This document shows positions 33,689 to 41,365 of a stretch of 64,000 bases of DNA, piece after piece. The position numbers and the translations under genes were made by a program. The stretch is from contig NZ_CP032624.1 in assembly GCF_003627055.1 (NCBI RefSeq), positions 2,046,001 through 2,110,000 of the forward strand, read 5' to 3'. Within the stretch, counting starts at the first letter, position 1; every line of letters starts with the position of its first letter. The stretch is from Gryllotalpicola protaetiae (GTDB lineage: Bacteria > Actinomycetota > Actinomycetes > Actinomycetales > Microbacteriaceae). A model generated the notes under the pieces. The model saw only the letters and a list, made by a program, of their open reading frames with translations. It was not told where the DNA came from and searched no databases.

Positions 33689-34471
33689 TCAGGACGAAGC
33701 TTGCTCGTCTTCGAAATCGTCAATCAGCCTGGCAAGAGCGCGCGGCGGAATGATCGTGGAGAAGACAATCTGGCCGAGGTCCGGTTTGATACCGAGGACC
33801 TCCCCAGGCTCGGGCAGCCAATCCTCCGCGTTGACGTCGGGCACAGAGTGGAGAATCACGGCCACCATGTTCGGGTCGTAGTAGCCCTCGGCGCAGATCG
33901 CGAGGTAGCTGTCGCCCTCGATTCGGCGAACTTGGGCGCCGATAGTGTAGCCCGGGACGCCGGCCGTCCAGAGTTTGCCGTCGAGCGCTGAACGGGCGAT
34001 CACTTCTCGCACTACTTGATGGATCGACTCGATACTGAGCGTTGCCAGTTCGGCCTTCCAGCGGCGGTAGTCGAAGTCCGTAGGGAGCAGATGCTCGGTG
34101 CTGACCTTGCCGGTTCCCTTGCCCTGCCTTGCGGCTTCTTCAGTAATGCGCCCATAGAAGTCCTGGCTCGGGGTGTCGGCCTTGCGATGTCCAGCCGCTG
34201 CGAGCCACCAACCGTCAGACGGAACCGCTTCATCGGTCACGGAGGGGAGTTCGCCCACGACGCCTCGCTCGTCACCGGTCTTCACCTTGAACCAAGTCCG
34301 GTCGTCCAACGCGAGAACCCGCTCGGCACCGCCAGCTTCAACTTCGTCAGGAACCTGTTGTGCTTTGCGTACGAGGGGCTCGTCGATGGATCCAAGTTCT
34401 ACTGTCAGCGGCGGCATCGGAACGTTGAGATCAGCGAGCGCCCGCCGGGTCGGGCGCACTGGGGCAGACAT
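33689..34471 (-). CDS. Protein of unknown function at the left edge of the element
   Basis: 260 residues, no membrane segment or signal peptide. I recognise no family. Visible stretches are TWFKVKTGDERGVVGEL and DGWWLAAAGHRKADTPSQDF; the C-terminal half (about 160-245) reads like an alpha/beta domain. It is the last gene before the tRNA attachment site and is co-directional with the integrase. The ATG lies five bases after a strong hairpin that would contain its Shine-Dalgarno-like GGTAGGG. Codon use is less GC-biased than the flanking chromosome. A toxin, regulator or cargo role is possible; there is no evidence to choose. Confidence 0.6.
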   Translation of the reverse strand: MSAPVRPTRRALADLNVPMPPLTVELGSIDEPLVRKAQQVPDEVEAGGAERVLALDDRTWFKVKTGDERGVVGELPSVTDEAVPSDGWWLAAAGHRKADTPSQDFYGRITEEAARQGKGTGKVSTEHLLPTDFDYRRWKAELATLSIESIHQVVREVIARSALDGKLWTAGVPGYTIGAQVRRIEGDSYLAICAEGYYDPNMVAVILHSVPDVNAEDWLPEPGEVLGIKPDLGQIVFSTIIPPRALARLIDDFEDEQASS

Positions 34472-34476
34472 ACAAA

Positions 34477-34516
34477 GGACCCTACCTGCGAGCTGTGATG
34501 CTCGTGGGTAGGGCCC
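34477..34516 (-). promoter_or_regulatory. Hairpin: terminator or ribosome-site lock
   Basis: GGACCCTACC / GGTAGGGCCC (nine of ten paired) continued by CGAGC / GCTCG, loop of six. On the minus strand it ends in TCCTTTGT directly before the ATG of the 260-aa gene. It can be read as the terminator of the upstream ribbon-helix-helix gene, or as a structure that hides the next gene's ribosome site. Confidence 0.55.
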
Positions 34517-34528
34517 CTACTGTCGGCG

Positions 34529-34789
34529 CTACTTCGCGAAGCCCCCGAGCTCGTCGAGCTCTTCGGCGCTCATGCCAGTGACAAGCGCGACGGCGCTCTG
34601 AGTCGAGCCGTCAAGCTTGAGCAAGGCATCGCGAACGCCGGCTTCGATGTCTGCACGATGGTTCTCGATGTACTCGCGCACAGCAGCGTCGACAAAGTCC
34701 TTCTTCGACTGCTGCAGAAAGTGAGCAGCGTGCGAGATGCGCGAATCGGTTTCGGCGTCGACTTTGATCGGTGCAGTGATGGTTGTCAT
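34529..34789 (-). CDS. Small ribbon-helix-helix-like DNA-binding protein
   Basis: 86 residues. The N-terminus TTITAPIKVDAETDSRI followed by HAAHFLQQSKKDFVDAAVREYIENH fits a ribbon-helix-helix fold with the beta strand at the start, as in antitoxins and small repressors. The ATG at 34789 is supported by GAGGGA upstream; the longer ORF to 34897 runs through the operator. A repeat GGTACCAAAGTACC just upstream is a likely self-operator. No recognisable toxin adjoins it; the 260-aa gene downstream is the only candidate partner. Confidence 0.65.
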   Translation of the reverse strand: MTTITAPIKVDAETDSRISHAAHFLQQSKKDFVDAAVREYIENHRADIEAGVRDALLKLDGSTQSAVALVTGMSAEELDELGGFAK

Positions 34790-34807
34790 GATGTCTTCCC
34801 TCGGATC

Positions 34808-34821
34808 GGTACCAAAGTACC
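34808..34821. promoter_or_regulatory. Operator candidate of the ribbon-helix-helix gene
   Basis: GGTAC-CAAA-GTACC, a perfect five-base inverted repeat that on the other strand also reads as a direct repeat of TTGGTAC. It lies 19 bases before the start codon. Confidence 0.45.
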
Positions 34822-34893
34822 AATAGATGCTGGTAACCCAATCAGAGATCGATCCATTCCGCAATCTCCGAAGGTCCGCGAAGGAGGAAAGTG

Positions 34894-36033
34894 TCACGCG
34901 GACCTGACGACGTTGTCGAGCGCTGCGGCGGCGCGAATTCCGCCGGTGTTCTTGGCCATGTAAACGTCCTGCGTGAGCGATGGGTTTGCGTGACCGAGGT
35001 ATTCGGCGATCTCGCGCGCGGTCATGCCGGCCTGGTCGAGCGCGGTTGCGACGGTCTTGCGGAAACTGTGGCTCGTGACCCCGGGGAAGCCGAGCCGAGT
35101 GAGTTCTTGCGACCAGCTGCGAGTGGAGTTCCGCGGATCGCGGATGTGCCCGCGGATGGTCGGGAAGACGAGGTCGTGTGTGTTGGCGACCCTGAACCTT
35201 TCCTCCCTTTGACGCAGCAGCTCCACGAGCGTCTGCGGGATGGCGATCGTGCGGGCGCCGGCGGCGGTCTTCGGGTGGTCTTGCAGAAGTACGCCCTTGC
35301 CATGGGCGCGGACGACGTTCGCGTTGACCGTCAGCAAGCCGCGATCGAGATCAACCGACGACCATCGCACCGCGAGTGCTTCCCCAAGTCGGCATCCGGT
35401 GCTCGCGAGGAAAAGGATCACATCGGCTTGATCGAGCTCGCGGAGGCGCTCGTCGTGCGTAACCGCCGAGAGAAGTTCCGCCAGTTGATCGAGCGGCACC
35501 GCGGTCGCTCCGCCGCGCTTCCGTGTGATCCGGTCCACCTCGCGAATGGGATTGACGCGAACGAGGTCGGAACGTGCGGCGAGCCCCATCATCCCCGAGA
35601 GCACCGCACGGCAGGCTTTCGCGGCCCCGGGGCCGTTGTTGGCGCTAACGCCGGCGATGAAGCGCCCCAGTCGGTCGGTGCTGGCTTCGGAGACGGCGAG
35701 CGAGCCGATGCCAGGTCGAATCAGGTGCTCGATGGTCTGTCTGTAGGTGTCAACGGTGCGAGGGGCACGGTCCGCCTTGGTTGCCAAGAACGCGTCAGCG
35801 AGCACTGACAAAGTAGTCTCACGCTTCAGCGGGGCGGTCGGAGCCGACTCGACGACGGCGAGGGCTCGCTGAAGTGCGTTCCGGGCCTTCGCCCTGCTGG
35901 GTCCGAACCGCTCGATCTGCCGCAGGACGCCATCGTCGAAGCGGTAGCGCGTTCTGGCGCGCCATTTGGCGCCGTCCAGCTGCTGGACGCGGATCGCGCC
36001 GTAACTGCCAATCGGGGTTCGCGGTCGTACCAC
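34894..36033 (-). CDS. int: Tyrosine-recombinase integrase
   Basis: 379 residues. An AP2-like/arm-binding N-terminus is followed by a SAM-like core-binding domain (about 65-165). The catalytic domain shows Arg in ASTGCRLGEALAVRW (about 214), His-x-x-Arg in SHSFRKTVATAL (about 321), EYLGHANPS, and the Tyr nucleophile in TQDVYMA (about 354). All catalytic residues are present, so it should be active. GTG start. It reads toward the tRNA-Met end, which it probably uses as attB. The repressor gene lies six bases upstream on the same strand. Confidence 0.93.
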   Translation of the reverse strand: MVRPRTPIGSYGAIRVQQLDGAKWRARTRYRFDDGVLRQIERFGPSRAKARNALQRALAVVESAPTAPLKRETTLSVLADAFLATKADRAPRTVDTYRQTIEHLIRPGIGSLAVSEASTDRLGRFIAGVSANNGPGAAKACRAVLSGMMGLAARSDLVRVNPIREVDRITRKRGGATAVPLDQLAELLSAVTHDERLRELDQADVILFLASTGCRLGEALAVRWSSVDLDRGLLTVNANVVRAHGKGVLLQDHPKTAAGARTIAIPQTLVELLRQREERFRVANTHDLVFPTIRGHIRDPRNSTRSWSQELTRLGFPGVTSHSFRKTVATALDQAGMTAREIAEYLGHANPSLTQDVYMAKNTGGIRAAAALDNVVRSA

Positions 36034-36039
36034 TTTGAC

Positions 36040-36663
36040 CTACTGGCTTGGCTCGGGCTGATCGGGGGCCGTGATCAGCGGCGTCTCGTCGACGGAAACG
36101 ACTCCCGCGCTGGACAGCAACCCGGCCAAGCGAGCCGCTTCCCCCGTAAGCGCCTCGATCCGCTTGTCGATCGCTGGCAGGCCGGCGACGAGGTCGGCGT
36201 CACCAGCACCGGTGGAGACATCCTTGATGATCTGGAGCCGCTCAAGCTCGCGCCGCAGGACTCCAAGCTCGCGTAATGAGCCGAGGAGTTCGATATCGGC
36301 TCGTTCCGCGGCAAGCCTCGGGCGATAGTAGCCAGCCGGTGACGACGAGAACCATGAGTCGAACTCGGCGCTCGTCATGCCGTTGAAGTCTGCACTCAGA
36401 TTTGGAAGGTCTAGCAGCGCCTCCGGCCTGGCAACCGGCGCAAGAAGCAGGCTGGGCGGCACGTCAAGCGCTCGCGCGATGTTCAGCAATTGGCTGACGC
36501 TGATATCTGCTTTTCTGCCCGACTCGATGTTCTCGAGGACGGCGGGGGAGACGTTTCCGTCAGGGACCGCCTCGGCAAGCTCGCGCGTCGTGCGAAATCC
36601 GCGCTCGCGTCGCGCGAGCTTGATGCGAGTCCCGATGCCGTCAGCGCCGCGAAAATCTGTCAT
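36040..36663 (-). CDS. XRE-family repressor of the element
   Basis: 207 residues. An N-terminal helix-turn-helix (about 10-70) contains GTRIKLARRERGF, TTRELAEAVPDG, SPAVLENIESGRK and SVSQLLNIARALDVPPS. The C-terminal part (about 100-180) is charged and probably coiled coil. The start codon lies inside a perfect CTGTCA-TTT-TGACAG palindrome, one of several similar sites, which suggests tight self-repression. Divergent from the excisionase-like gene, the layout of a lysogeny-type switch. Likely co-transcribed with the integrase. Confidence 0.87.
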   Translation of the reverse strand: MTDFRGADGIGTRIKLARRERGFRTTRELAEAVPDGNVSPAVLENIESGRKADISVSQLLNIARALDVPPSLLLAPVARPEALLDLPNLSADFNGMTSAEFDSWFSSSPAGYYRPRLAAERADIELLGSLRELGVLRRELERLQIIKDVSTGAGDADLVAGLPAIDKRIEALTGEAARLAGLLSSAGVVSVDETPLITAPDQPEPSQ

Positions 36664-36699
36664 TTTGACAGCGTAACGCCGAATCTGTTGTCAAAACAG
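36657..36699. promoter_or_regulatory. Repressor operators between XRE and excisionase-like genes
   Basis: CTGTCATTTTGACAG at 36657-36671 (perfect six-base arms) and CTGTTGTCAAAACAG at 36685-36699 (five-base arms), 28 bases centre to centre. A weaker relative, ATTGTCATTCCAACAG, follows near 36713, and half-site AATCTGTC near 36741. Confidence 0.65.
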
Positions 36700-36765
36700 A
36701 GAAACCACTCTATTGTCATTCCAACAGCTCCGATACTCAGAATCTGTCGAATGGGGGAGTGGGGC

Positions 36766-36963
36766 ATGTCTAGTGAATTCATTCAGCCCGCCGAGGCGGC
36801 GGAGATTATGGGCCTGACGGTCGGTGCGCTGGCGCGACTGCGCTCCGATGACAGAGGCCCGCGCTTCTACAAGCCGACCGCCCGCACGGTTCTCTACAAG
36901 CGAGAGGAAGTGATCGCATGGCTCGAAGCGACAGTGCACGCGATGTCCGGGATCACGGCGTAG
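36766..36963 (+). CDS. Excisionase-like MerR-type helix-turn-helix protein
   Basis: 65 residues. FIQPAEAAEIMGLTVGALARL is a winged-helix/HTH_17 recognition region, followed by GPRFYKPTARTVLYKREEVI and AWLE, the standard pattern of excisionase and AlpA-like proteins. ATG at 36766 has GGGGGAG upstream; an ATG five codons earlier is possible. First gene of the rightward transcript controlled by the XRE repressor. It could be the recombination directionality factor, or an activator of the transfer genes. Confidence 0.75.
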   Translation: MSSEFIQPAEAAEIMGLTVGALARLRSDDRGPRFYKPTARTVLYKREEVIAWLEATVHAMSGITA

Positions 36964-37389
36964 CTCCGGCTTCGAGCGATCGGGACTCGCTCGCTGAACC
37001 ATATTTTGTCCCGCTCGATCCGATGGAAGAGCTCGGCCGTGACTGCTGCGAATAAACAGCGTGCCGACACAGGCGTGGCATCCATCGTCTACCCCCAACC
37101 GGGGGCTACTTTCCGAACCATGAGGAGGCAGGTTCTCGCCCTCTTTGCAACGCCGCTCCACTGCCGGACCGAGCCAGGGCGGCGGTGAGTCGACGTGGCT
37201 GAGACTCCGCTGGCACAAGGTCGCAGTCACCTCCTCACCCCAATCCACCGACGCCCCGCGTCATCTCTAGGGGCGGCCATCTCCCCATGCGCACCCGTGT
37301 CGCGGGGCGTCGGCGCTCGACCGGCTCGCGAGCCCCAGGCCGAGCCTCCAGAACGAACCGTCCGCGTCGCTCAGGAAGGTCGTGATGGC
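36964..37389. other. Intergenic region before the transfer operon
   Basis: About 425 bases without a convincing gene. It holds a short hairpin CCCCC-AACC-GGGGG (37092-37105) followed by CTACTTT, possibly a terminator of the excisionase transcript. An in-frame extension of the next gene to 37195 reads like non-coding sequence. Confidence 0.5.
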
Positions 37390-38133
37390 GTGGCTGTCGA
37401 AGTGAACGTCGGTGCGACCCCCGAGGCGCAGCTTAACGCTCTGCTCCGCGAGGTCGACAACATGCTCCCGTTCGTCCGGAGCCGCCTGCGTGGCCGGCCG
37501 AACGACATCGACCCAGTGCTGCAGCACGTGCGCGAAGTGGTCTGGCACCGGTACAGCAGCTATGACGAGCGACTGGGAACGCCGAACGCGTTCGTGTTCG
37601 GCATCACCCGGAACGTCCTGCGCAGCACCCTGGGCCGCCGGGCCCGAGTCTCGGAAGAAGTGCCCGAGGACATCGAGAGCGAGGCGACACCCGACCCGCT
37701 CACCGCTCTGATCCGCCGTTTCGACGCACACCGGTGGATGTCGCTCGTGGCCGGCTTCGTCGGTGAAGACGACTGGACGCTGTTCGCCGAGCTCGCGCTC
37801 TCCGACGGTGCAGCAGACGAAATCCTTGCCGGCCACAGCCTGACCTCGCGCGCGCTGCGCACTGTCCGCGACCGGGTGAGTTTGACCGCCTACACGGTGA
37901 GGGCCGCACTGGCCGCAGCAGACTCGGGTGACCCGATCACCGGACCGGTGATCCTGCACTGCCTGCCCGACCGCGGAGGCTTGCGCGAGGTCGCGGTATT
38001 GATGGGCACCGATGCCAACACGATCGCGGCCACGCTCCATATCCACCCTGGCGCGGCTCGGGCCCGGATCGCCAACGCCAAGCGGCTGCTCACCATCGCC
38101 TACGCGGTGCTCAACCAGGAGTTGGCCGCATGA
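37390..38133 (+). CDS. Sigma-factor-like regulatory protein heading the transfer operon
   Basis: 247 residues. The middle resembles sigma region 2 (VWHRYSSYDERLGTPNAFVFG then ITRNVLRSTLGRRARV), and the C-terminus resembles region 4 with a helix-turn-helix (GLREVAVLMGTDANTIAATL, ARARIANAKRLL). A longer spacer than in ECF factors separates them. GTG at 37390 has AGGAAGG ten bases upstream and is preferred over 37195. The stop overlaps the next gene by four bases (ATGA). It may direct RNA polymerase to transfer promoters; that is inference. Confidence 0.6.
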   Translation: MAVEVNVGATPEAQLNALLREVDNMLPFVRSRLRGRPNDIDPVLQHVREVVWHRYSSYDERLGTPNAFVFGITRNVLRSTLGRRARVSEEVPEDIESEATPDPLTALIRRFDAHRWMSLVAGFVGEDDWTLFAELALSDGAADEILAGHSLTSRALRTVRDRVSLTAYTVRAALAAADSGDPITGPVILHCLPDRGGLREVAVLMGTDANTIAATLHIHPGAARARIANAKRLLTIAYAVLNQELAA

Positions 38134-39239
38134 GCCCCGTCGCCGCCGCGCTGGTGGTCCAGGCAGCGCGCCGCCCGAAGACGATAAGGAACCTGCTCAT
38201 CGCAGCCTCTGTCGCGCTGCTGATCGTCCCCGCCGCGCTCGTTGCGCTGCCAGTATCGATGGTGCTCGCGATGGGCAACGGCGGCGGCTCCTCGGCATCT
38301 CTTGGCACCTGCGTCGGCGACGCTCCCGACCTGAAGGCGGCAGGCAGCGTCGACGGCTACGGCCAAGCGCAGCTGAAGATTGCCGCCACGATCATCTCGG
38401 TCGGCCAGCAGTTGAACGTGCCGACGCAGGCCCAGGCGATCGCCCTCATGGTGGCGATGGGCGAGTCCGGGTTGCGGAACCTCGATCACGGCGACGCCGT
38501 CGACAACACGACGATCGGCGTCTTCCAACAGGGTGCAGGGTACGGCTCGCGAGAGCAGCGCTTGGACCCGGCGCAGGCGGCGCGCGCTTTCTATGAACGA
38601 ATGCTTGGCGTGCCCGACTGGCAGACGACAGAGCCGACCCTCGTCGCTCACGCCGTTCAGCTCAACGAGGATCCCGACCATTACGCGCCATATCTCGCGC
38701 CGGCAGAGGCCGTGCTGGCGGCCCTCACCGGCTCAGCCTCCGCCTCATGTCAGATCCCAGCCGACGCGAAAGCTGCCGCGGTCCTCCTCGTCGCGGCAGT
38801 CAACGACGGCAAGCTCAACTTCCTCGACCAGCGCTACGAGCAACAGGTCATCGACATGGCGAACGGCACCGCGGCGCCCGACTGCGTCATCGACGCGCAC
38901 GTGCTGCAGCTGATCGTCGTCGCGGTGCAGTCCTTTCAGCAGGTCGGGGTAAGCGACCTCAATCGCCGATGCACCGGCGAGACGCCCGGCGCCGGCACCG
39001 CCTCCGCCCACTGGAAAGGCAAGGCAGTCGACTTCTATGCGCTCAACCATCGCGACCTGACTGGTGCGAACGACCTGTCGATCCAGCTGATCCATGCCCT
39101 GGACCCGTACGCGACCCACGGCTCGGAGCTCGGCCAGAGCACCTGCCGTCTCGACGCCGGCGACGAGGTCACGGGCCTCATCAACTTCACCGGCGACTTC
39201 CCTGACACGTGCAATCACTTGCACGTCCAAGTCTCCTGA
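38130..39239 (+). CDS. Membrane-anchored cell-wall hydrolase-like transfer protein (VirB1-like role)
   Basis: 369 residues. One N-terminal membrane segment (about 22-46), then an extracellular part: GQAQLKIAATIISVGQQL, ALMVAMGESGLRNLDHGD and IGVFQQGAGYGSREQRLDP resemble the transglycosylase-like proteins of Gram-positive conjugation systems, with the Glu of GESGL as candidate catalytic residue. A second domain (about 240-369) ends DTCNHLHVQVS. It would open peptidoglycan for the transfer channel. Coupled to the sigma-like gene by ATGA. Confidence 0.7.
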   Translation: MSPVAAALVVQAARRPKTIRNLLIAASVALLIVPAALVALPVSMVLAMGNGGGSSASLGTCVGDAPDLKAAGSVDGYGQAQLKIAATIISVGQQLNVPTQAQAIALMVAMGESGLRNLDHGDAVDNTTIGVFQQGAGYGSREQRLDPAQAARAFYERMLGVPDWQTTEPTLVAHAVQLNEDPDHYAPYLAPAEAVLAALTGSASASCQIPADAKAAAVLLVAAVNDGKLNFLDQRYEQQVIDMANGTAAPDCVIDAHVLQLIVVAVQSFQQVGVSDLNRRCTGETPGAGTASAHWKGKAVDFYALNHRDLTGANDLSIQLIHALDPYATHGSELGQSTCRLDAGDEVTGLINFTGDFPDTCNHLHVQVS

Positions 39240-39324
39240 CAAATGAATTTCCGAAATGCGCGCCAAACGAGCCGTTCCTGTGCAACGTGCAAGTGAAGGT
39301 GCGCGCGCGAAAGAGGTGAACCTC

Positions 39325-39984
39325 ATGATCAAGAAACTGATCGCCCTCGCCGCGCTCGCCCCATCCCTGGCGCTCGCAGGGTGCGTCGCATCCGCGCACG
39401 CTCAGGAGCAGGCACCCAGGCACCTCGTCACGATTGCCCCGATCAGTCCGTCGCCGTCACCTGACGTCGCGTCCCCGGCAGCGACCGGGATCGTCGACAC
39501 CGTTCTCGTCGACGTCTATCCGGGCAAGACCTTCAAGTCCAAGCACGGCTGCGGCTGCACCGTGCCCGGCTCGAAGCAGGAGATGTTCCCCGCCGGGACT
39601 CCGGCGATACTCGTCAAGATCACGCTGACCGGCGAGTGGAAGCCTTCGCAGGGCGACCAGACCACACAGGCGGTGACCGGCCTCAGCCTCGGCGACACTA
39701 AGTTCGACGGGCGCCCCGAACGTGCCGTGCTCGACATCGCCGACGGCCCGCGCGCGGCCGCCACCGCGGGGCTGCCGTGGCTTCCCGCCGGCCTCTTCGC
39801 CGGGCATCACGACTGGACGATTCCGAACGAGCAGGGCCGCTCGTTCGCCGCGGTGTGGTACCTGCCGCCGGGTGTCGACCGGCTCCTGCTCACGGTGGAC
39901 ATCCCCTCGGAGGGGATGCCCAACGACCTGATCGTGCCGCTGCCGGCGGACGCAGTCCGGGCCTCCAACCCGGGTGGGGAATAG
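39325..39984 (+). CDS. Transfer-operon lipoprotein of unknown function
   Basis: 219 residues. Signal peptide IKKLIALAALAPSLALAGC with a lipobox (LALAGC, Cys about 19), so exported and lipid-anchored. The mature part starts with a Pro/Ser linker and then a beta-rich domain with no recognised family; HGCGCTVPGS is a distinctive Cys pair. ATG at 39325 has AAGAGG about nine bases upstream. It lies between the hydrolase-like and pilin-like genes, so a channel assembly or surface role is likely. Confidence 0.7.
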   Translation: MIKKLIALAALAPSLALAGCVASAHAQEQAPRHLVTIAPISPSPSPDVASPAATGIVDTVLVDVYPGKTFKSKHGCGCTVPGSKQEMFPAGTPAILVKITLTGEWKPSQGDQTTQAVTGLSLGDTKFDGRPERAVLDIADGPRAAATAGLPWLPAGLFAGHHDWTIPNEQGRSFAAVWYLPPGVDRLLLTVDIPSEGMPNDLIVPLPADAVRASNPGGE

Positions 39985-40001
39985 AAGGGGATGTACGAAT
40001 C

Positions 40002-40325
40002 ATGAATGCGCTGAACGAAGCCGTGGTCTCCGCGCACGCCCGCATGGCGAGCGTCCTTTCCGTCTCGAACCCGACCCCCGACTTCTCGGGTCCCGGCGTC
40101 GGAGCCCTGCAAACGGTCGCGAACGTCGTCTTCGCGATCGTGCTCACGCTCGCCGTGATCGGCGGCCTGATCGCCGCGGGCTGCATCGTCATCGGCCATG
40201 TCTCGAGCAACGGACACGTGCAGAAGGCGGGCATCGTCGGCCTCATCAGCTGCATCGCCGGAGTCGCTGTCGCCGGCGGCATCGCAGGCCTCATCAACTG
40301 GGGCCAGTCGCTCAACGTGGGCTGA
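40002..40325 (+). CDS. VirB2/TrbC-like small membrane protein (pilin candidate)
   Basis: 107 residues. An N-terminal segment of about 35 residues precedes two hydrophobic helices (about 37-65 and 75-98) with a short loop (SSNGHVQKAG). Size, two-helix topology and position before a VirB6-like gene match conjugative pilins of the VirB2/TrbC group. ATG at 40002, with GAAGGGG about 14 bases upstream. Longer upstream ORF sequence belongs to the previous gene's shadow. The next gene starts two bases after the stop. Confidence 0.65.
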   Translation: MNALNEAVVSAHARMASVLSVSNPTPDFSGPGVGALQTVANVVFAIVLTLAVIGGLIAAGCIVIGHVSSNGHVQKAGIVGLISCIAGVAVAGGIAGLINWGQSLNVG

Positions 40326-40327
40326 TC

Positions 40328-41362
40328 ATGCTGCTCACCGCTATCAGCGACCCGTGGTCACCGGACTACGACTGCAACTTCGCCGAGGTCGGATGCCAGG
40401 CGAACCAGACCGTCGCCGGGTTCATGGCCTCCACCATCCGCAACCTCGGCGACTTCATCGCCACGATGGTCTCCTCGGCGTTCAACACGACCATCGACCC
40501 AGCCAGCTGGGGCGTCGCCCACTCCCAGTTCCTGTTCTGGGTGGGGGTGACCGCGCCGGTCATATTGATCATCGCGCTTGTTCAGATCGGCATCGCGATG
40601 ATCCTGCAGGACTGGCACCGCATCGGCCGTGCCGCGGGCGGCGCCGCGCTTGCCATCCCGTTCGCCGCGATCTGTGTGTGGGCGATGCAGCAGTTCTCGA
40701 CCATCACGGATGACGTCACGAGCACCCTCACCAGTAGCGTGCAGGGCGGCAGCCTCGCCGACGGCCTGCTGCGAGTCGTCGGCATCGTCAACGTCCAAGG
40801 CGATGTCGCGGGCGCCGTGATGGCGGACTCGCAGTTCAGCAAAGACAGCGTGATCTACACGCTCGCGTCGCAAGGCGCTTCCTCGCAGAACGCGATCGGC
40901 GAATACGTGATGGCGCTGCTGCTCGTCGGCGTCATGATGATCGCCTCCCTCTTCCTCTTCATCGCTATGGCGATCCGAGAATTCGGGCTGCTCGCACTCG
41001 CTGCGATGGCACCGATCGGTCTGATGATGATCGGCCAGCCCAAGCTCACCGCGTGGGCGAGCAAGTGGATGAGCGTCACGACCGGCCTGCTCATCGCCAA
41101 ACCGCTCGCCGCCGGCATCGTTCTTCTCGCCGTCGAGCTCACCAAATCCAGCGCCAGCGTCGCCGTCATCCTCGTCGCCTCCGGCGCCGTGGTCGCAGCA
41201 TCGTTCTCGCCTCTCTGGGCGACCCGCCTCGTCTCGTTCGCGGGAACCGAGGTCGGCACCGCCCTGCACCGCCGCCCCTCCGTGCGCGACCAGATCTCGC
41301 GCGCCGGAACCGCGGCTGCCCCCGCCCGCACGGCCGTGCGCCTCGTCACACTCGGGAAGTGA
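40328..41362 (+). CDS. VirB6/TrbL-like polytopic transfer channel protein
   Basis: 344 residues with about six membrane segments in the centre and C-terminal half (for example PVILIIALVQIGIAMIL, YVMALLLVGVMMIASLF, LLALAAMAPIGLMMIG, VAVILVASGAVVAASF). This topology and MAIREFGLLALAAMAPIG recall TrbL/VirB6 inner-membrane channel proteins. An extracellular N-terminal region with two Cys (DCNFAEVGC) comes first. The C-terminal tail is basic and cytoplasmic. Confidence 0.72.
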   Translation: MLLTAISDPWSPDYDCNFAEVGCQANQTVAGFMASTIRNLGDFIATMVSSAFNTTIDPASWGVAHSQFLFWVGVTAPVILIIALVQIGIAMILQDWHRIGRAAGGAALAIPFAAICVWAMQQFSTITDDVTSTLTSSVQGGSLADGLLRVVGIVNVQGDVAGAVMADSQFSKDSVIYTLASQGASSQNAIGEYVMALLLVGVMMIASLFLFIAMAIREFGLLALAAMAPIGLMMIGQPKLTAWASKWMSVTTGLLIAKPLAAGIVLLAVELTKSSASVAVILVASGAVVAASFSPLWATRLVSFAGTEVGTALHRRPSVRDQISRAGTAAAPARTAVRLVTLGK

Positions 41363-41365
41363 GTC

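Noticed and set aside
33529-33723. Minus-strand frame across tRNA-Met ending EAGLEPATSRL
   Set aside because: This is the well-known false translation of a tRNA T arm; the tRNA explains the sequence.
34529-34789. Classical toxin-antitoxin pair
   Set aside because: The RHH protein looks like an antitoxin, but the neighbouring 260-aa protein matches no toxin family I recognise.
37195-37389. Longer form of the sigma-like protein starting at GTG 37195
   Set aside because: The extra 65 residues look non-coding, and AGGAAGG supports GTG 37390.
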